DNA from: Rhizobium sp. AQ_MP
GTDB lineage: Bacteria; Pseudomonadota; Alphaproteobacteria; Rhizobiales; Rhizobiaceae
Assembly (NCBI RefSeq): GCF_014237835.1
Contig: NZ_JACJVI010000002.1
Coordinates: 1-64,000 of the forward strand
DNA: 64,000 nucleotides
Reading direction: 5' to 3'
Part shown: positions 8,379-17,459 of the stretch, piece by piece
Position numbering within the stretch: the first letter of the stretch is position 1
Layout: each line of letters opens with the position of its first letter
Program-made: the position numbers and the translations under genes
The notes under the pieces: model-generated
Databases searched by the model: none
What the model saw: the letters and a program-made list of their open reading frames with translations, nothing else
What the model was told of the DNA's origin: nothing

Positions 8379-9800
8379 ATGACAGAAATTCCTTCGTCCG
8401 CGGAGGCCCCCGAGGGCCTTCGTCGGGGTGCCGTCAGCGCGTCCCATCTGGTATTCTTCGTTGTTGCTGCTGCCGCGCCGTTGACTGTGCTGACAGGCCT
8501 CACGCCGCTGCAATTTGCCATCGGCGGTGAAGCGGTCCCTGCTGGTTTTCTGATCGCCGGTGCCGTCTACCTGATTTTTGCGGTCGGCTTCACCTCCATG
8601 AGTCGACATGTCCGCAACACCGGCGCTTTCTTCGCGTACATCGCGCATGGGCTTGGAAATCGCATTGGTGCCGGCTCCGCCATGGTTGCTTATGCCGCCT
8701 ATACACTGGGGCACATCGGGTTTTGCTCGGTTGCCGGATTGTTCGCCTCGGTTGCGATAAAGACGTTCTTCGGCTTCGAGGTTTATTGGGCGGTGTCGGC
8801 CTTCGTGATCGGTCTTCTGGTCGCTGCCGTTTCATACCTTCGTGTGGAGGCAGGCGCCCGGCTGCTGGCAATCATGCTGCTGGCGGAACTCGGAATTCTC
8901 GTTGTTCTGATGGGCGCGATTTTGATCCAGGGTGTGCCCGAAGGATACTCATTGTCCTCGTTCGACCCTGCTTCCTGGCCCATGGCCGCCATCGGGCCGT
9001 TGCTGGTTGTGACATTCGTCGTGTTCATCGGGTTCGAGCAGACCGCCGTCTACAGTGAAGAGGTAGCCGACCCGGCGCGCACCGTGCCGAAGGCCACCTA
9101 TGCCGCCGTCCTTCTTCTGGCGGTCATCTACACAGCATTTTCGTGGCTTATCCTGATGGCCGCGGGTCCGTCGACGCTGGCCCAGAAACTTGCCGTCGAT
9201 CCACAGTCATTCGTTTTCAATATCAACACCGCCTATGTCGGTGCCACCATGACGGACTTCATGCTGGTGTTGATCGTCACGAGTTTCATCGCCGGAGTGC
9301 TGGCGCTGCATAACGCCGCCTCGCGCTACCTTTACGCCCTTGGCCGCAGTCGCATCCTGCCCAGCTTGCTCTCTGCAACCAACCCGTCTACGGGATCGCC
9401 CGGCAATGCCGTTGTAACGCAGGCGGTCATCGTGCTCGTGTCCATCACCGGCTTTGGACTGTCGCCGCTCGACCCCTATACGCAGGTCGTCATCTGGACG
9501 AATACCCCGACGCTGGTCGGAGTCTTGTTCCTGCAATTGCTGACTTCGGTTGCCGTCATCGCCTATTTCAGACGCGACAATCGCGGAGAAAGAACTTGGA
9601 ATCGCCTGGTCGCGCCGGCGATCTCGGTCGTTCTGCTCGCTGCCGTTCTCTTCTTCGTCTGCACCCAATTGGGTATCCTGACGTATCTGGGACCGCTGGG
9701 GAACTTCCTGATCAATGCGCCCCTTATCCTGGCCTTTATTGTCGGAGTTTTGCGCGCTCCGACCGGGTCGCCAGAAGCCCTCCTGAATGATGAGCTCTGA
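8379..9800 (+). CDS. APC-superfamily amino acid/amine permease
   Basis: A 473-residue integral membrane transporter with about twelve helices. The N-terminal segment GAVSASHLVFFVVAAAAPLT is the usual first, broken helix of APC-type amino acid permeases; a further signature is FEQTAVYSEEVADPARTVPK, matching the conserved loop between helices of this family (E-S-A-x-x-x-E-E-x-x-x-P-x-R-x-x-P). A good ribosome site (AAAGGGG) precedes the ATG. It is first in an operon with the dimethylformamidase-like gene, which it overlaps by 14 bases, suggesting that it imports the substrate of the downstream enzymes, perhaps an amide, amine or N-substituted amino acid. The exact substrate is unknown. Confidence 0.88.
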   Translation: MTEIPSSAEAPEGLRRGAVSASHLVFFVVAAAAPLTVLTGLTPLQFAIGGEAVPAGFLIAGAVYLIFAVGFTSMSRHVRNTGAFFAYIAHGLGNRIGAGSAMVAYAAYTLGHIGFCSVAGLFASVAIKTFFGFEVYWAVSAFVIGLLVAAVSYLRVEAGARLLAIMLLAELGILVVLMGAILIQGVPEGYSLSSFDPASWPMAAIGPLLVVTFVVFIGFEQTAVYSEEVADPARTVPKATYAAVLLLAVIYTAFSWLILMAAGPSTLAQKLAVDPQSFVFNINTAYVGATMTDFMLVLIVTSFIAGVLALHNAASRYLYALGRSRILPSLLSATNPSTGSPGNAVVTQAVIVLVSITGFGLSPLDPYTQVVIWTNTPTLVGVLFLQLLTSVAVIAYFRRDNRGERTWNRLVAPAISVVLLAAVLFFVCTQLGILTYLGPLGNFLINAPLILAFIVGVLRAPTGSPEALLNDEL

Positions 9801-11451
9801 GAATTCGATGACTTTTACCCCATTGCCGGAATCTGCCAGCCCAAAGAACGGTCCGCGTTATGCCTGGTCGGTTCCGCATTTCCGAATCGAAGGGCCCAGT
9901 GGAAATCCCGCTGACCCGGAAATCTGGTGTTATGCCGGTCGTTTCAGCTATCTTCCGGGTGAAACGGTCGACATTCACGTCCATACGACGGCGGATGTGT
10001 ATGACATCACGATTGTCCGCGATGGCGCGACACCCATCAAGGTGTGGAGCCGTGAAGGCCTGAAGGGCAAGGCGCATCCAACGCCCGTCAACGCCTACGA
10101 GGTCGGCTGCGGGTGGCCCGTGGCCGTCTCCTATGCGATCCCGGAGGATTGCGCCTCCGGTTTCTATCTCGTGATCGTCAGCATGGAGATGGGCGGTCGT
10201 CGCTACGAGCGCGAAGGCTTCTTCGTCGTTCGCGGCACGGACCGTGCCGACCGTCCGCGCCATGTCCTGGTCCTGTCGACTTCGACCATGATGGCCTATA
10301 ACGACTGGGGCGGGGCCAATCATTACCGGGGCCTGGGCGACGATCCCTACACGGAAATTCCCTCGCCTGTCCTTTCGACGCAAAGGCCGGTTGCCAGAGG
10401 CATGCTGCGCCTGCCGGTCGGCGCACCGCGTGCCTCAAGCCCCCATACGCCGAAGCTCGGCGAAGTGCCACGGCACGAGTCCTACGAATGGGCGCATACC
10501 TATGGCTATTCCCGTCATGCGGCCGATGCCTTCTGGGCGACCTACGAGCGGAATTTTGCTGTCTGGGCAGAAAAGCACGGTTATGCGCTCGACTATCTGA
10601 CGCAGCATGATCTGCACGAGGATCCTGACTGTCTCGCGCCCTATGCCTGCGCAGTCTTTGTCGGTCACGACGAATACTGGACCTGGGAAATGCGCGACAC
10701 GGTCGACGCCTTTGCAAAGGCCGGCGGCAATGTTGCGCGCTTTGGCGGAAACTTCATATGGCAGGTCAGGCTCGAAGATGATGGCAAGCGCCAGGTCTGC
10801 TATCGTCTTCAGGAAGCCGATCCGCGTGGCGAAGAAATGCCGACACGGACGACCACCGCGTGGGACGCGCCCTGCGTGGGGCGGCCCGGCGCATTGACGA
10901 TGGGCCTCACCGGCACTGCGGGCTGCTACAACAGGTATGGGACGGCTGCTCCGCGCTCCAGCGGCGGCTTCACGGTCTATCGACCCAACCACTGGATCTT
11001 CGAGAACACGGACCTGAACTACGGCGACGTCTTCGGCGCCGCTCCGATTTGCGTGGCGGCTTTCGAGATGGACGGCGTGGACTACACGTTCCGTCACGGC
11101 CTGCCTTATCCGACGCATGAAGACGGTGCGCCGGAAACGCTGGAAATCCTGGCCATGGCTCCGGCGGTTGCGGGCGAGATCGACAAATGGAACGGCGCGG
11201 TCCCATTGGGTGCGCCCGTTTACGAAACCATCGGCTTTCTCCATGCGGCCTTCGGCGACCAGTTGCCCGAACGCTTCAAGGGCGAGTGCTACGGTTCGGG
11301 GATGGTGGCGACCTTCCAGCAGGGTGAGGGAGAGGTGTTTAACGGCGGCTCGACCGAATGGGTGAACGGGCTCATTCACCGGGATCCCTTCACCGAGCAG
11401 ATCACCCATAACGTCCTGCGTCGCCTCGGCCGCCTTGGAGAGGATTCATGA
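9787..11451 (+). CDS. N,N-dimethylformamidase large (beta) subunit-like protein
   Basis: A 554-residue protein resembling the catalytic large subunit of N,N-dimethylformamidase. An N-terminal beta-sandwich-like half (SYLPGETVDIHVHTT; YEREGFFVVRG) is followed by HVLVLSTSTMMAYNDWGG and a glutamine-amidotransferase-like half with VFVGHDEYWTWEMRD near residue 294 and GGNVARFGGNFIWQV. Family members hydrolyse DMF using a mononuclear iron held by tyrosines and a carboxylate; Tyr and Glu residues are abundant around the GHDEYW motif, but I cannot assign ligands. It is shorter than the DMFase large subunit and no small-subunit gene is evident, so the true substrate may be another amide. The start overlaps the permease gene; an ATG at 9808 is an alternative. 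Its stop overlaps the next start (ATGA). Confidence 0.78.
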   Translation: MMSSENSMTFTPLPESASPKNGPRYAWSVPHFRIEGPSGNPADPEIWCYAGRFSYLPGETVDIHVHTTADVYDITIVRDGATPIKVWSREGLKGKAHPTPVNAYEVGCGWPVAVSYAIPEDCASGFYLVIVSMEMGGRRYEREGFFVVRGTDRADRPRHVLVLSTSTMMAYNDWGGANHYRGLGDDPYTEIPSPVLSTQRPVARGMLRLPVGAPRASSPHTPKLGEVPRHESYEWAHTYGYSRHAADAFWATYERNFAVWAEKHGYALDYLTQHDLHEDPDCLAPYACAVFVGHDEYWTWEMRDTVDAFAKAGGNVARFGGNFIWQVRLEDDGKRQVCYRLQEADPRGEEMPTRTTTAWDAPCVGRPGALTMGLTGTAGCYNRYGTAAPRSSGGFTVYRPNHWIFENTDLNYGDVFGAAPICVAAFEMDGVDYTFRHGLPYPTHEDGAPETLEILAMAPAVAGEIDKWNGAVPLGAPVYETIGFLHAAFGDQLPERFKGECYGSGMVATFQQGEGEVFNGGSTEWVNGLIHRDPFTEQITHNVLRRLGRLGEDS

Positions 11452-11936
11452 ACCTTTCTGCTCAAGACCTGCCGGTCCCGGTCGAGCCCGCGCTCGAATT
11501 TGCATTCCGCATCGAGGCGCTGATTGCGCCGGCGCTTGTGGGCGAGGCTGGCCGAAATGGCGTCCGGCGCATCACGCCGATCACCGGCGGAACCGTATCC
11601 GGCCCGGCGCTCAACGGAACGGTCATCTCCGGCGGAGCCGACTATGAAACTGTCCGCGCAGACGGCAACTCGATCGTGGAAGCCCATTATGCGTTGCAGG
11701 CCGATGACGGAACCGTCATCTATATCCTGAACAAGGGCATCATGACGGCTTCGCCCGAGGCCTGGGTTAAGATCAATGCGAATGAGCCGGTAGCTCCCGA
11801 GGGCTACTACTTCCGCTGCACGCCGGTCTTTGACGCACCCGAGGGTCCGCATGTCTGGCTCAGCGATCACATTTTCGTTGCATCCTGCGCCTTTACCAGC
11901 GATCGCGTCATCATAGATGTGTATCGGTGCCTTTGA
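11448..11936 (+). CDS. DUF3237-family protein
   Basis: A 162-residue protein of the DUF3237 family: PALEFAFRIEALIAPALVG, ITGGTVSGPALNGTVISGGADYE, DDGTVIYILNKGI and the late RCTPVFDAPEGPHVWL are the family blocks. The fold is an all-beta barrel; no catalytic activity has been established for the family as far as I know. No signal peptide, so cytoplasmic. It begins in a four-base overlap with the dimethylformamidase-like gene, implying tight co-expression and perhaps a shared pathway or complex. A second member of the same family occurs at 23405. Confidence 0.82.
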   Translation: MNLSAQDLPVPVEPALEFAFRIEALIAPALVGEAGRNGVRRITPITGGTVSGPALNGTVISGGADYETVRADGNSIVEAHYALQADDGTVIYILNKGIMTASPEAWVKINANEPVAPEGYYFRCTPVFDAPEGPHVWLSDHIFVASCAFTSDRVIIDVYRCL

Positions 11937-12032
11937 CGGGCAGGTGCTCACACTCGAAGGAAAGTGAGCGGGGGAGCGTGGCCAAGACCTTGCCGCGCGG
12001 ATGTCCCCCGCAAAGACACCGAAGGAGAAAAC

Positions 12033-12404
12033 ATGACCGAACTGAGCAAAGAAACCATCGATGTCGTGAAAGAGCTTCTGCCGAACGTCAATCCGTTCGT
12101 TCCGGACCTGGCCGACTACAAGAACCCATCGGCGGGATGGACTGAAGCCGAGTATCGTCATTTCGACGAGGCAAGCACGCGCACTGCCGTTGGCTACTGG
12201 ACCGGCGAGCCCGGCGAGGTTTCCTTCGACAGCTGGCCTTACACGGAAGTCTGCTCTATCCTCGAAGGCCAGGTGGGCGTCGAAGATCAGTATGGTGCGC
12301 GCAAGCTCTTCAACGCCGGGCAGGCCTTCATCGTGCCCAAGGGTTTCCAGGGCAAGTGGTTGACGATATTGCCGTCCAAGAAGATCTTCGTCGCGATTTC
12401 CTGA
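12033..12404 (+). CDS. Small cupin-domain protein (DUF861/EutQ-like)
   Basis: A 123-residue single-domain cupin. I start at the ATG at 12033 because GAAGGAG lies six bases upstream. The body has VGYWTGEPGEVSFDSWPYTEVCSILEGQVGVED and AGQAFIVPKGFQGKWLTI, the two cupin motifs. The classic metal-binding histidines are replaced (the motif reads SWPYTEVCSILEG), as in the DUF861 subgroup, many of which do not bind metal in the usual way. It is the last gene of the TetR-controlled operon, 96 bases after the DUF3237 gene. Function unknown; an accessory or sensing role is as likely as catalysis. Confidence 0.75.
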   Translation: MTELSKETIDVVKELLPNVNPFVPDLADYKNPSAGWTEAEYRHFDEASTRTAVGYWTGEPGEVSFDSWPYTEVCSILEGQVGVEDQYGARKLFNAGQAFIVPKGFQGKWLTILPSKKIFVAIS

Positions 12405-12479
12405 TACGGTCGCGCAGGCGGCGTCGGACCGCGCTGAGGATGGGAGAGTTCGGCTCGGGATACCGCCTTATCAACCTCG

Positions 12480-13046
12480 TCAAAACATCCGCTGAAGGAC
12501 GTCGGTCTCGCCACCGCGGTCCTGCAGCCGATGCTTGAGTGCCCCAGCAACATGAAGAACGATGCAGGCGAGCATGAGGTATGCGCTGTATTTGTGAAGC
12601 GCCTGAAACACGAGGAAAGCCGTATCGCTCTTCGGAAGAATTTCCGGCAGTTTCGCAATCAGGAAGAACGGCACGCCATCACCGTCCGGAAGACTGCTGG
12701 ACATCCCGAAACCAAGCAACGGGGTAATCAATGTCAGCGCGACGAGCAAGCGGTGCACTCCCAGAGAGAGCCGCTTCTCCCATGGCGTCAGCGTCTCTGC
12801 CATTGCAGGGAGTTGAGAGCGGTACTGCCAGCGAAGCCCGAGATGAACGACTGCCAGAATCCAGACCAAGACGCCGAATTGCTTGTGGTTTGGATACAGT
12901 AGCCCCGAAATCGCATCGTCTTCGGCGCGGCCCGTCATGTATATCCCAGTGGCCAGCAGCCCCAGTATCAGCGCGGCCCGGACCCAATGCACGGCGCGGA
13001 TTGAAGCGGGATATCTGTTGCGGACATGTCGAAGCGTTACGTTCAT
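12480..13046 (-). CDS. Cytochrome b561-family protein
   Basis: A 188-residue protein with four membrane helices: AVHWVRAALILGLLATGIY, GVLVWILAVVHLGLRW, HRLLVALTLITPLLGFG and HKYSAYLMLACIVLHVAGAL. Histidines in helices 1, 2, 3 and 4 can ligate two b-type haems, as in CybB, which passes electrons from ubiquinol. The start chosen is ATG 13046; a second ATG 12 bases upstream is possible. It is convergent to the cupin gene and separated from the aldehyde dehydrogenase by a terminator, so it appears to be a single-gene unit. A role in superoxide or quinol redox balance is a family-based guess. Confidence 0.88.
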   Translation of the reverse strand: MNVTLRHVRNRYPASIRAVHWVRAALILGLLATGIYMTGRAEDDAISGLLYPNHKQFGVLVWILAVVHLGLRWQYRSQLPAMAETLTPWEKRLSLGVHRLLVALTLITPLLGFGMSSSLPDGDGVPFFLIAKLPEILPKSDTAFLVFQALHKYSAYLMLACIVLHVAGALKHRLQDRGGETDVLQRMF

Positions 13047-13388
13047 TTCCAACCCCAAGGTTCGCGTGCATGTTCAGGCGTTAGAAGAATTCTAATCCTC
13101 TAGCATGGGTGCTTCGCTGACGTTGTGTGGAGGCTGGATGGAGGGCCGTTCCTTTGGAGACAGGCAGACGGCGTGGCCGCTCGAGCCTCGGCCCGGCAGT
13201 ACGCCGTCCATCAGTATTCTGGACCGGCCACCAAGCTCAGCTGGCGGGGCATTGAGGTCATCGAAGTTCACCGACAGCAATCGGCATGGCCTCATGAGAT
13301 CCTGGGGGTGGCCGTGTCAGCCATCGCGAGGGCAGGGAAAGCCTCGGCCTTGCCGCGCAAGGCCGAGCTTCAGCCCGATGACGCGAGC
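13047..13388. other. Intergenic region without a gene
   Basis: This 342-base gap lies between the cytochrome b561 gene and the aldehyde dehydrogenase gene, both on the minus strand. Near its right end is the hairpin listed at 13343-13367. The rest must carry the b561 promoter. Short open frames on both strands have no recognisable content. Confidence 0.6.
13343..13367 (-). terminator. Hairpin terminator of the Pot/MBL/ALDH operon
   Basis: CTCGGCCTTG and CAAGGCCGAG form a perfect 10-bp stem around CCGCG, 21 bases after the aldehyde dehydrogenase stop codon. In the minus-strand transcript the stem is followed by a short GCUUUCCC stretch. The U-tract is weak but position and stem strength fit termination. 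Confidence 0.65.
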
Positions 13389-14822
13389 CTAGGCGCTGAG
13401 CGGCCGGTGCACGGTCTTGATCTCGAGGAAATCCTCAAGCCCGAACATGCCGCCTTCACGACCATTGCCCGACTGCTTGTAGCCACCGAACGGGCTGCCA
13501 TAGCGATGGGGTGCGCCGTTGATGTGCACCATGCCGGCGCGCAGGCGCGCTGCAACCCGTTCGGCGCGGTCGAGATCACCGGACTGGACATAGGCGGCCA
13601 GGCCGTAATTGGTGTCGTTGGCGACCTCGATCGCTTCTTCCTCGGTGTCGAAGGGCATGATCGCCAGCACCGGACCGAAGACTTCCTCGCGGGCGATGCG
13701 CATCTGGTTGCTGACACCGGCAAAGATGGTCGGCTTGACGAAGTAGCCAGTCTCGAAGCCCTCGGGCTTGCCGGGACCACCAACGAGAAGCTCGGCGCCC
13801 TCAGCGATGCCGGCCTCGATCATGGTCTGCACGCGGCCATACTGGATGTCGCTGACCAGCGGGCCAATGTGTTCGCCGGCTTCTTCCGGATTGCCGACGC
13901 TAACCTCGCTGCCGACACGGCGGGCGATCTCGACGGCCTTGTCGTAGACCGAGCGCTGGACCAAGAGACGCGTCGGCGCATCACAGGACTGGCCGGAATT
14001 GTTGAAGCATTCGAGCACGCTGCCGGTGATGCGCTCTTCGAGATCGGCATCCTCGAAGACGATGTTCGGCGACTTGCCGCCAAGTTCGAGGGTCACGCGC
14101 TTCACGGTGTCGGCGGCGTCCTTGCTGACGGCTGTGCCGGCACGGGTCGAACCGGTAAAGGACATCATGTCGATGTCCCTGTGCTTCGAGAGGGCGGCCC
14201 CAACACTGACGCCATCGCCATTCACAAGGTTGAACGTGCCTTCCGGGAAGCCCGCCTCATGCACAATCTCGGCATAGAGCAGGGCGTTGAGAGGGGTGAA
14301 TTCCGACGGTTTCAGAACGCAGGTAGAGCCTGTCGCGAGCGCCGGAACAACCTTCAGCGCGATCTGGTTGATCGGCCAATTCCACGGGGTAATCAGGCCG
14401 CAGACGCCGATCGGCTCGCGCAGCACGATGTCGCCGTTCGGCAGTTCCTCGCGCAGCTTGATCCGCTTCAGCGCCTCGATGAAGCCCTCGAGATGGCCAA
14501 TGCCGACATGCGCCTGTTGATCCGTGCTCATGGTGATCGGCGCGCCAAGTTCGAGTGTGATGGTCCGGGCCATCTCGTCATAGCGGCGGGTGTAGACCTC
14601 CAGCAGCTTTTCGAGCAATGCAATGCGTTCGTCGAGGCTTGTGCGGCTGTAGCTCCGGAATGCGGCCTTGGCGGCGGCGACGGCGCGATCGATGTCGGCG
14701 GCCGTTCCCATCGAGATCACGGCGATGGGCTTCTCGGTTGCCGGGTTGATGACCTCCAGGTCGCGTGGCGTGATCGGGTCAACCCATTCACCGTTGATGT
14801 AGAACTTGCGCTTGTCGAGCAT
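13389..14822 (-). CDS. NAD(P)-dependent aldehyde dehydrogenase
   Basis: A 477-residue cytoplasmic enzyme of the ALDH superfamily, oxidising an aldehyde to its acid. Visible signatures are PWNWPINQIALKVVPAL (cofactor site), FTGSTRAGTAVSK (nucleotide-binding loop), ELGGKSPNIVF with the general-base Glu, NNSGQSCDAPTR with the nucleophile Cys, and EEVFGPVLAIMPF. It is the last gene of the minus-strand operon for a polyamine-type importer, 12 bases after the MBL-fold gene. In polyamine degradation an aldehyde dehydrogenase converts aminobutyraldehyde-type products to acids, which would fit, but the substrate is not proven by sequence. Confidence 0.93.
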   Translation of the reverse strand: MLDKRKFYINGEWVDPITPRDLEVINPATEKPIAVISMGTAADIDRAVAAAKAAFRSYSRTSLDERIALLEKLLEVYTRRYDEMARTITLELGAPITMSTDQQAHVGIGHLEGFIEALKRIKLREELPNGDIVLREPIGVCGLITPWNWPINQIALKVVPALATGSTCVLKPSEFTPLNALLYAEIVHEAGFPEGTFNLVNGDGVSVGAALSKHRDIDMMSFTGSTRAGTAVSKDAADTVKRVTLELGGKSPNIVFEDADLEERITGSVLECFNNSGQSCDAPTRLLVQRSVYDKAVEIARRVGSEVSVGNPEEAGEHIGPLVSDIQYGRVQTMIEAGIAEGAELLVGGPGKPEGFETGYFVKPTIFAGVSNQMRIAREEVFGPVLAIMPFDTEEEAIEVANDTNYGLAAYVQSGDLDRAERVAARLRAGMVHINGAPHRYGSPFGGYKQSGNGREGGMFGLEDFLEIKTVHRPLSA

Positions 14823-14834
14823 GCTGGTCTCCTC

Positions 14835-15575
14835 TCAGTGTGTCTTGCGTTTGGCGTCGAGCCAGCCGGTAATCAGGTCCCGGTAGCGTTCGCCGCTGAA
14901 GCTTGGAAAATGGCCGCCATGGACCACTCGCACCTTGAGCGACAGAAGGCGCTCCATGCTGGCGAGATAGTCGACGGCGTTCGAGTGGTAGGTGTCCTCG
15001 ATCAGCGGACCGTCATAGAGAATGTCTCCGGAGAATAGGATTTCGGTTGCCTTCTCATAAAAGGCGATGCCGCCCGGCGAATGGCCAGGCGTGTGTATCA
15101 CCTCGAACCGGCGATCGCCGAGATCGATCATGTCGCCATCCTCCAGCAGTCGCGTCGCCGGTGCCCGCTTCACGGCATAACATTTGGAGCAATAGGGCTC
15201 CGGTGGCAGTGCGTCGAAAATGTCGTCTGTCACATAGGGGTCTGCGAGCGTGTTTGCGCGGGTGGGTTCGGCGAGCAAATCGGCTTCCGCCGAGTGGACC
15301 GCGCGGCATTCGAATTCGTGGTGGCAGCCGATATGATCGAAATGGGTGTGGCTTGCGACAGCGATCAAATCGCGCTCGGTGACAAGCGGCACCCATTCAC
15401 GCAGGGAGACGACACCCATGCCGCTGTCGACAAGCAAGTCACGATCGCGGCCGCGCACGTGCCAGATGTTGCAGCGGTAGAATTCCTGGATATGCGGCTC
15501 GCAGATGTAGGTGACGTCGTCATCGAGACGGCGAACGCTATACCAGTCTTCGGCACGCATGCGCGGCTTCATCAT
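14835..15575 (-). CDS. MBL-fold metallo-hydrolase
   Basis: A 246-residue metallo-beta-lactamase-fold enzyme. Metal-binding motifs are complete: SHTHFDHIG (H-x-H-x-D-H), HTPGHSPGG, SGDILYDGP with the bridging Asp, and VVHGGHFPS. Such enzymes bind two metal ions and hydrolyse thioesters, lactones or phosphoesters. AGGAGA precedes the ATG by a few bases. It sits between the ABC ATPase (7-base gap) and the aldehyde dehydrogenase (12-base gap), an unusual position for a polyamine-type operon, and may open a lactam or lactone, or cleave a thioester, of the imported compound. No signal peptide, so cytoplasmic. Confidence 0.9.
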   Translation of the reverse strand: MMKPRMRAEDWYSVRRLDDDVTYICEPHIQEFYRCNIWHVRGRDRDLLVDSGMGVVSLREWVPLVTERDLIAVASHTHFDHIGCHHEFECRAVHSAEADLLAEPTRANTLADPYVTDDIFDALPPEPYCSKCYAVKRAPATRLLEDGDMIDLGDRRFEVIHTPGHSPGGIAFYEKATEILFSGDILYDGPLIEDTYHSNAVDYLASMERLLSLKVRVVHGGHFPSFSGERYRDLITGWLDAKRKTH

Positions 15576-15582
15576 CTGTCTC

Positions 15583-16668
15583 CTAGGCTTCCATCAGGGC
15601 GACGATTGTGTCTGCCCTCACGGACAGATCGAGAATGTCGCCCGGTCTTGGATGCGCCGTCTGCGGCAGATGGGCGGTGATGACAACATCTGCGCCATTG
15701 TCAGGCTGCAGGTGGCACCGGTGATGGGCACCAAAGAAGGCGCTGTCGGTGATCCGCGCGCGGCCAAGGGCAACGGCCGCGCCTTGTTCACCGGTCGAGC
15801 GGAAATGCTCCGGGCGGATGCAAAGCGTTACCTTGCCGTTCGCCTGGGGCATGCCGGCGGTAAAGGCGCTCTTGGGGATGACTGCGCTGCCCAGGACAGT
15901 TTCCACCTGGGCATCCTCGCCCGCCAGAGCGGTAACGCGACCCGGCAGGAAATTGGCTTCGCCCATGAAGCCTGCTGCAAACAGCGAGCGGGGGCGCATG
16001 TAAATGTCGGATGGCGCGCCGACGTCTTCGATCCGGCCCTGGTTCATCACCACGATCCGATCCGCGATCGCCATGGCCTCTTCCTGGTCATGGGTGACGT
16101 GGATGAAGGTGGTGCCGACGCGCTTCTGGATGGCCTTCAGCTCGTCCTGCATCTGGCGGCGCAACTTCAGGTCCAGGGCTCCGAGCGGCTCGTCGAGAAG
16201 GAGCACGTCCGGATCAACGGCCAACGCGCGGGCGAGTGCCACGCGCTGACGCTGGCCGCCCGAGAGTTCGTGCGGCTTTTTCGCTGCCGATGCCCTGAGG
16301 CCAACCAAATCGAGCATGGCGAGCGCCTTCTCGTTGCGTTCTGCCTTCGGCAGGCCACGCATACGCAGCCCAAAGCCGACATTGTCGATGAGCTTCATGT
16401 GCGGGAAGAGCGCATAGTCCTGGAACATGGTGGTCGTCGGCCGACGCGCGGGCTCGACATGCGTCATGTCCTTGCCCCCGATGGCGATCGTGCCGCCGCT
16501 CGGCTCGATGAAGCCGCCGAGGATCGAGAGCAAGGTTGTCTTGCCGCAGCCGGAGGGGCCGAGCAGAACGATGAACTCGCCAGCGGCAATCTCGAGCGAG
16601 ACATCGTTGAGCGCGCGGAAGGCGCCGAAGACTTTCGTGGCGTTTCGGATCGAGACGTCTGCGGTCAT
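15583..16668 (-). CDS. ABC importer ATP-binding protein, spermidine/putrescine type (PotA-like)
   Basis: A 361-residue ATPase starting MTADVSIRNATKVFG; the frame is open for another 90 codons upstream, but that stretch lies inside the permease gene. It shows Walker A GPSGCGKTT, the Q-loop FQDYALFPH, signature LSGGQRQRVALARAL, Walker B VLLLDEPLGALD, and an H-loop THDQEEAMAIADR. The C-terminal 110 residues are a TOBE regulatory domain (ANFLPGRVTAL). It energises uptake through the two permeases encoded just upstream; its start overlaps the second permease gene by four bases. Confidence 0.94.
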   Translation of the reverse strand: MTADVSIRNATKVFGAFRALNDVSLEIAAGEFIVLLGPSGCGKTTLLSILGGFIEPSGGTIAIGGKDMTHVEPARRPTTTMFQDYALFPHMKLIDNVGFGLRMRGLPKAERNEKALAMLDLVGLRASAAKKPHELSGGQRQRVALARALAVDPDVLLLDEPLGALDLKLRRQMQDELKAIQKRVGTTFIHVTHDQEEAMAIADRIVVMNQGRIEDVGAPSDIYMRPRSLFAAGFMGEANFLPGRVTALAGEDAQVETVLGSAVIPKSAFTAGMPQANGKVTLCIRPEHFRSTGEQGAAVALGRARITDSAFFGAHHRCHLQPDNGADVVITAHLPQTAHPRPGDILDLSVRADTIVALMEA

Positions 16669-17459
16669 TGGGGCTTTCCGGATTTTCTGAAGACGGTCAG
16701 TTCGAGGAGGATGAGGAGCGCAACGGAGATGAGAAACACAACGCTGCCGATCGCGTTGGTCTTTGGATCGAGGCCGGAGCGCAGCATGCTCCAGATCTCG
16801 ACCGGCAGGGTCACGTCGAAGCGGGACAGGAGGAAGGCGATGATGAATTCGTCCCAGCTGAAGGTCACCGAGAGGAAAAAGGCGGCAAGGATGGAGGGCA
16901 TCAGCATCGGGGCGGTAACCAGCGTCATGACCTGCCAATCGCGGGCGCCCAGATCACGGGCTGCGCGTTCGATGTTGACCTGGTGCCCGCCCATCGAGGC
17001 ATAGATGATGGCAAAGCAGAGCGGCAGGTTGATGACCACATGTCCTATGCCGACCGTCCAGAGTGACATTGTCACGTCCAGCCTGGACAGAACCGAGAGC
17101 AGGCCAAGCCCGATGATCAACGTGCTGACCGTCATGGGAGCCACGATCAATGTGCGTTGCAGGCCGGATGCGGGAAGCCTGTAACGAGCGAAAGCATAGG
17201 CGGCCAGGAACCCGAGAAGGCAAGAGATTGCAGACGAGACGACGGCCACAATCAGCGAGTTGAACAGCGCCGACATCAGCTTCTTGTCCGCGAAGACCTC
17301 ACCGTACCACCGCAGCGTCAAGCCATGGAGGGGGGGCACCGGCAGGGTGCCGTCCTGAAACGAGAAGAGCACGAGAACGGCGACCGGCAGGAAGATGAAG
17401 AGGTAAAGCCCGCCAGCATAGAGGACCGCTAGGGCCGTATTCAGTTGGCGCATGATCAT
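16665..17459 (-). CDS. ABC importer permease, PotC-like
   Basis: A 264-residue inner-membrane permease with about six helices. The coupling loop that contacts the ATPase is visible as ERAARDLGARDWQVMTLVTAPMLMP, the EAA motif of this family. Overlaps of four bases at both ends join it to the other permease and the ATPase. It forms a heterodimeric channel with the PotB-like partner for a polyamine or related organic cation. Confidence 0.92.
   Translation of the reverse strand: MIMRQLNTALAVLYAGGLYLFIFLPVAVLVLFSFQDGTLPVPPLHGLTLRWYGEVFADKKLMSALFNSLIVAVVSSAISCLLGFLAAYAFARYRLPASGLQRTLIVAPMTVSTLIIGLGLLSVLSRLDVTMSLWTVGIGHVVINLPLCFAIIYASMGGHQVNIERAARDLGARDWQVMTLVTAPMLMPSILAAFFLSVTFSWDEFIIAFLLSRFDVTLPVEIWSMLRSGLDPKTNAIGSVVFLISVALLILLELTVFRKSGKPQ

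Noticed and set aside
13125..15038. 637-codon plus-strand open frame
   Set aside because: It lies antisense to the aldehyde dehydrogenase gene, whose complete catalytic motifs are on the minus strand; the plus-strand product has no recognisable domain. Such long antisense frames are common in GC-rich genomes.
15511..17004. 497-codon plus-strand open frame
   Set aside because: Antisense to the ABC ATPase and permease genes; no motifs.
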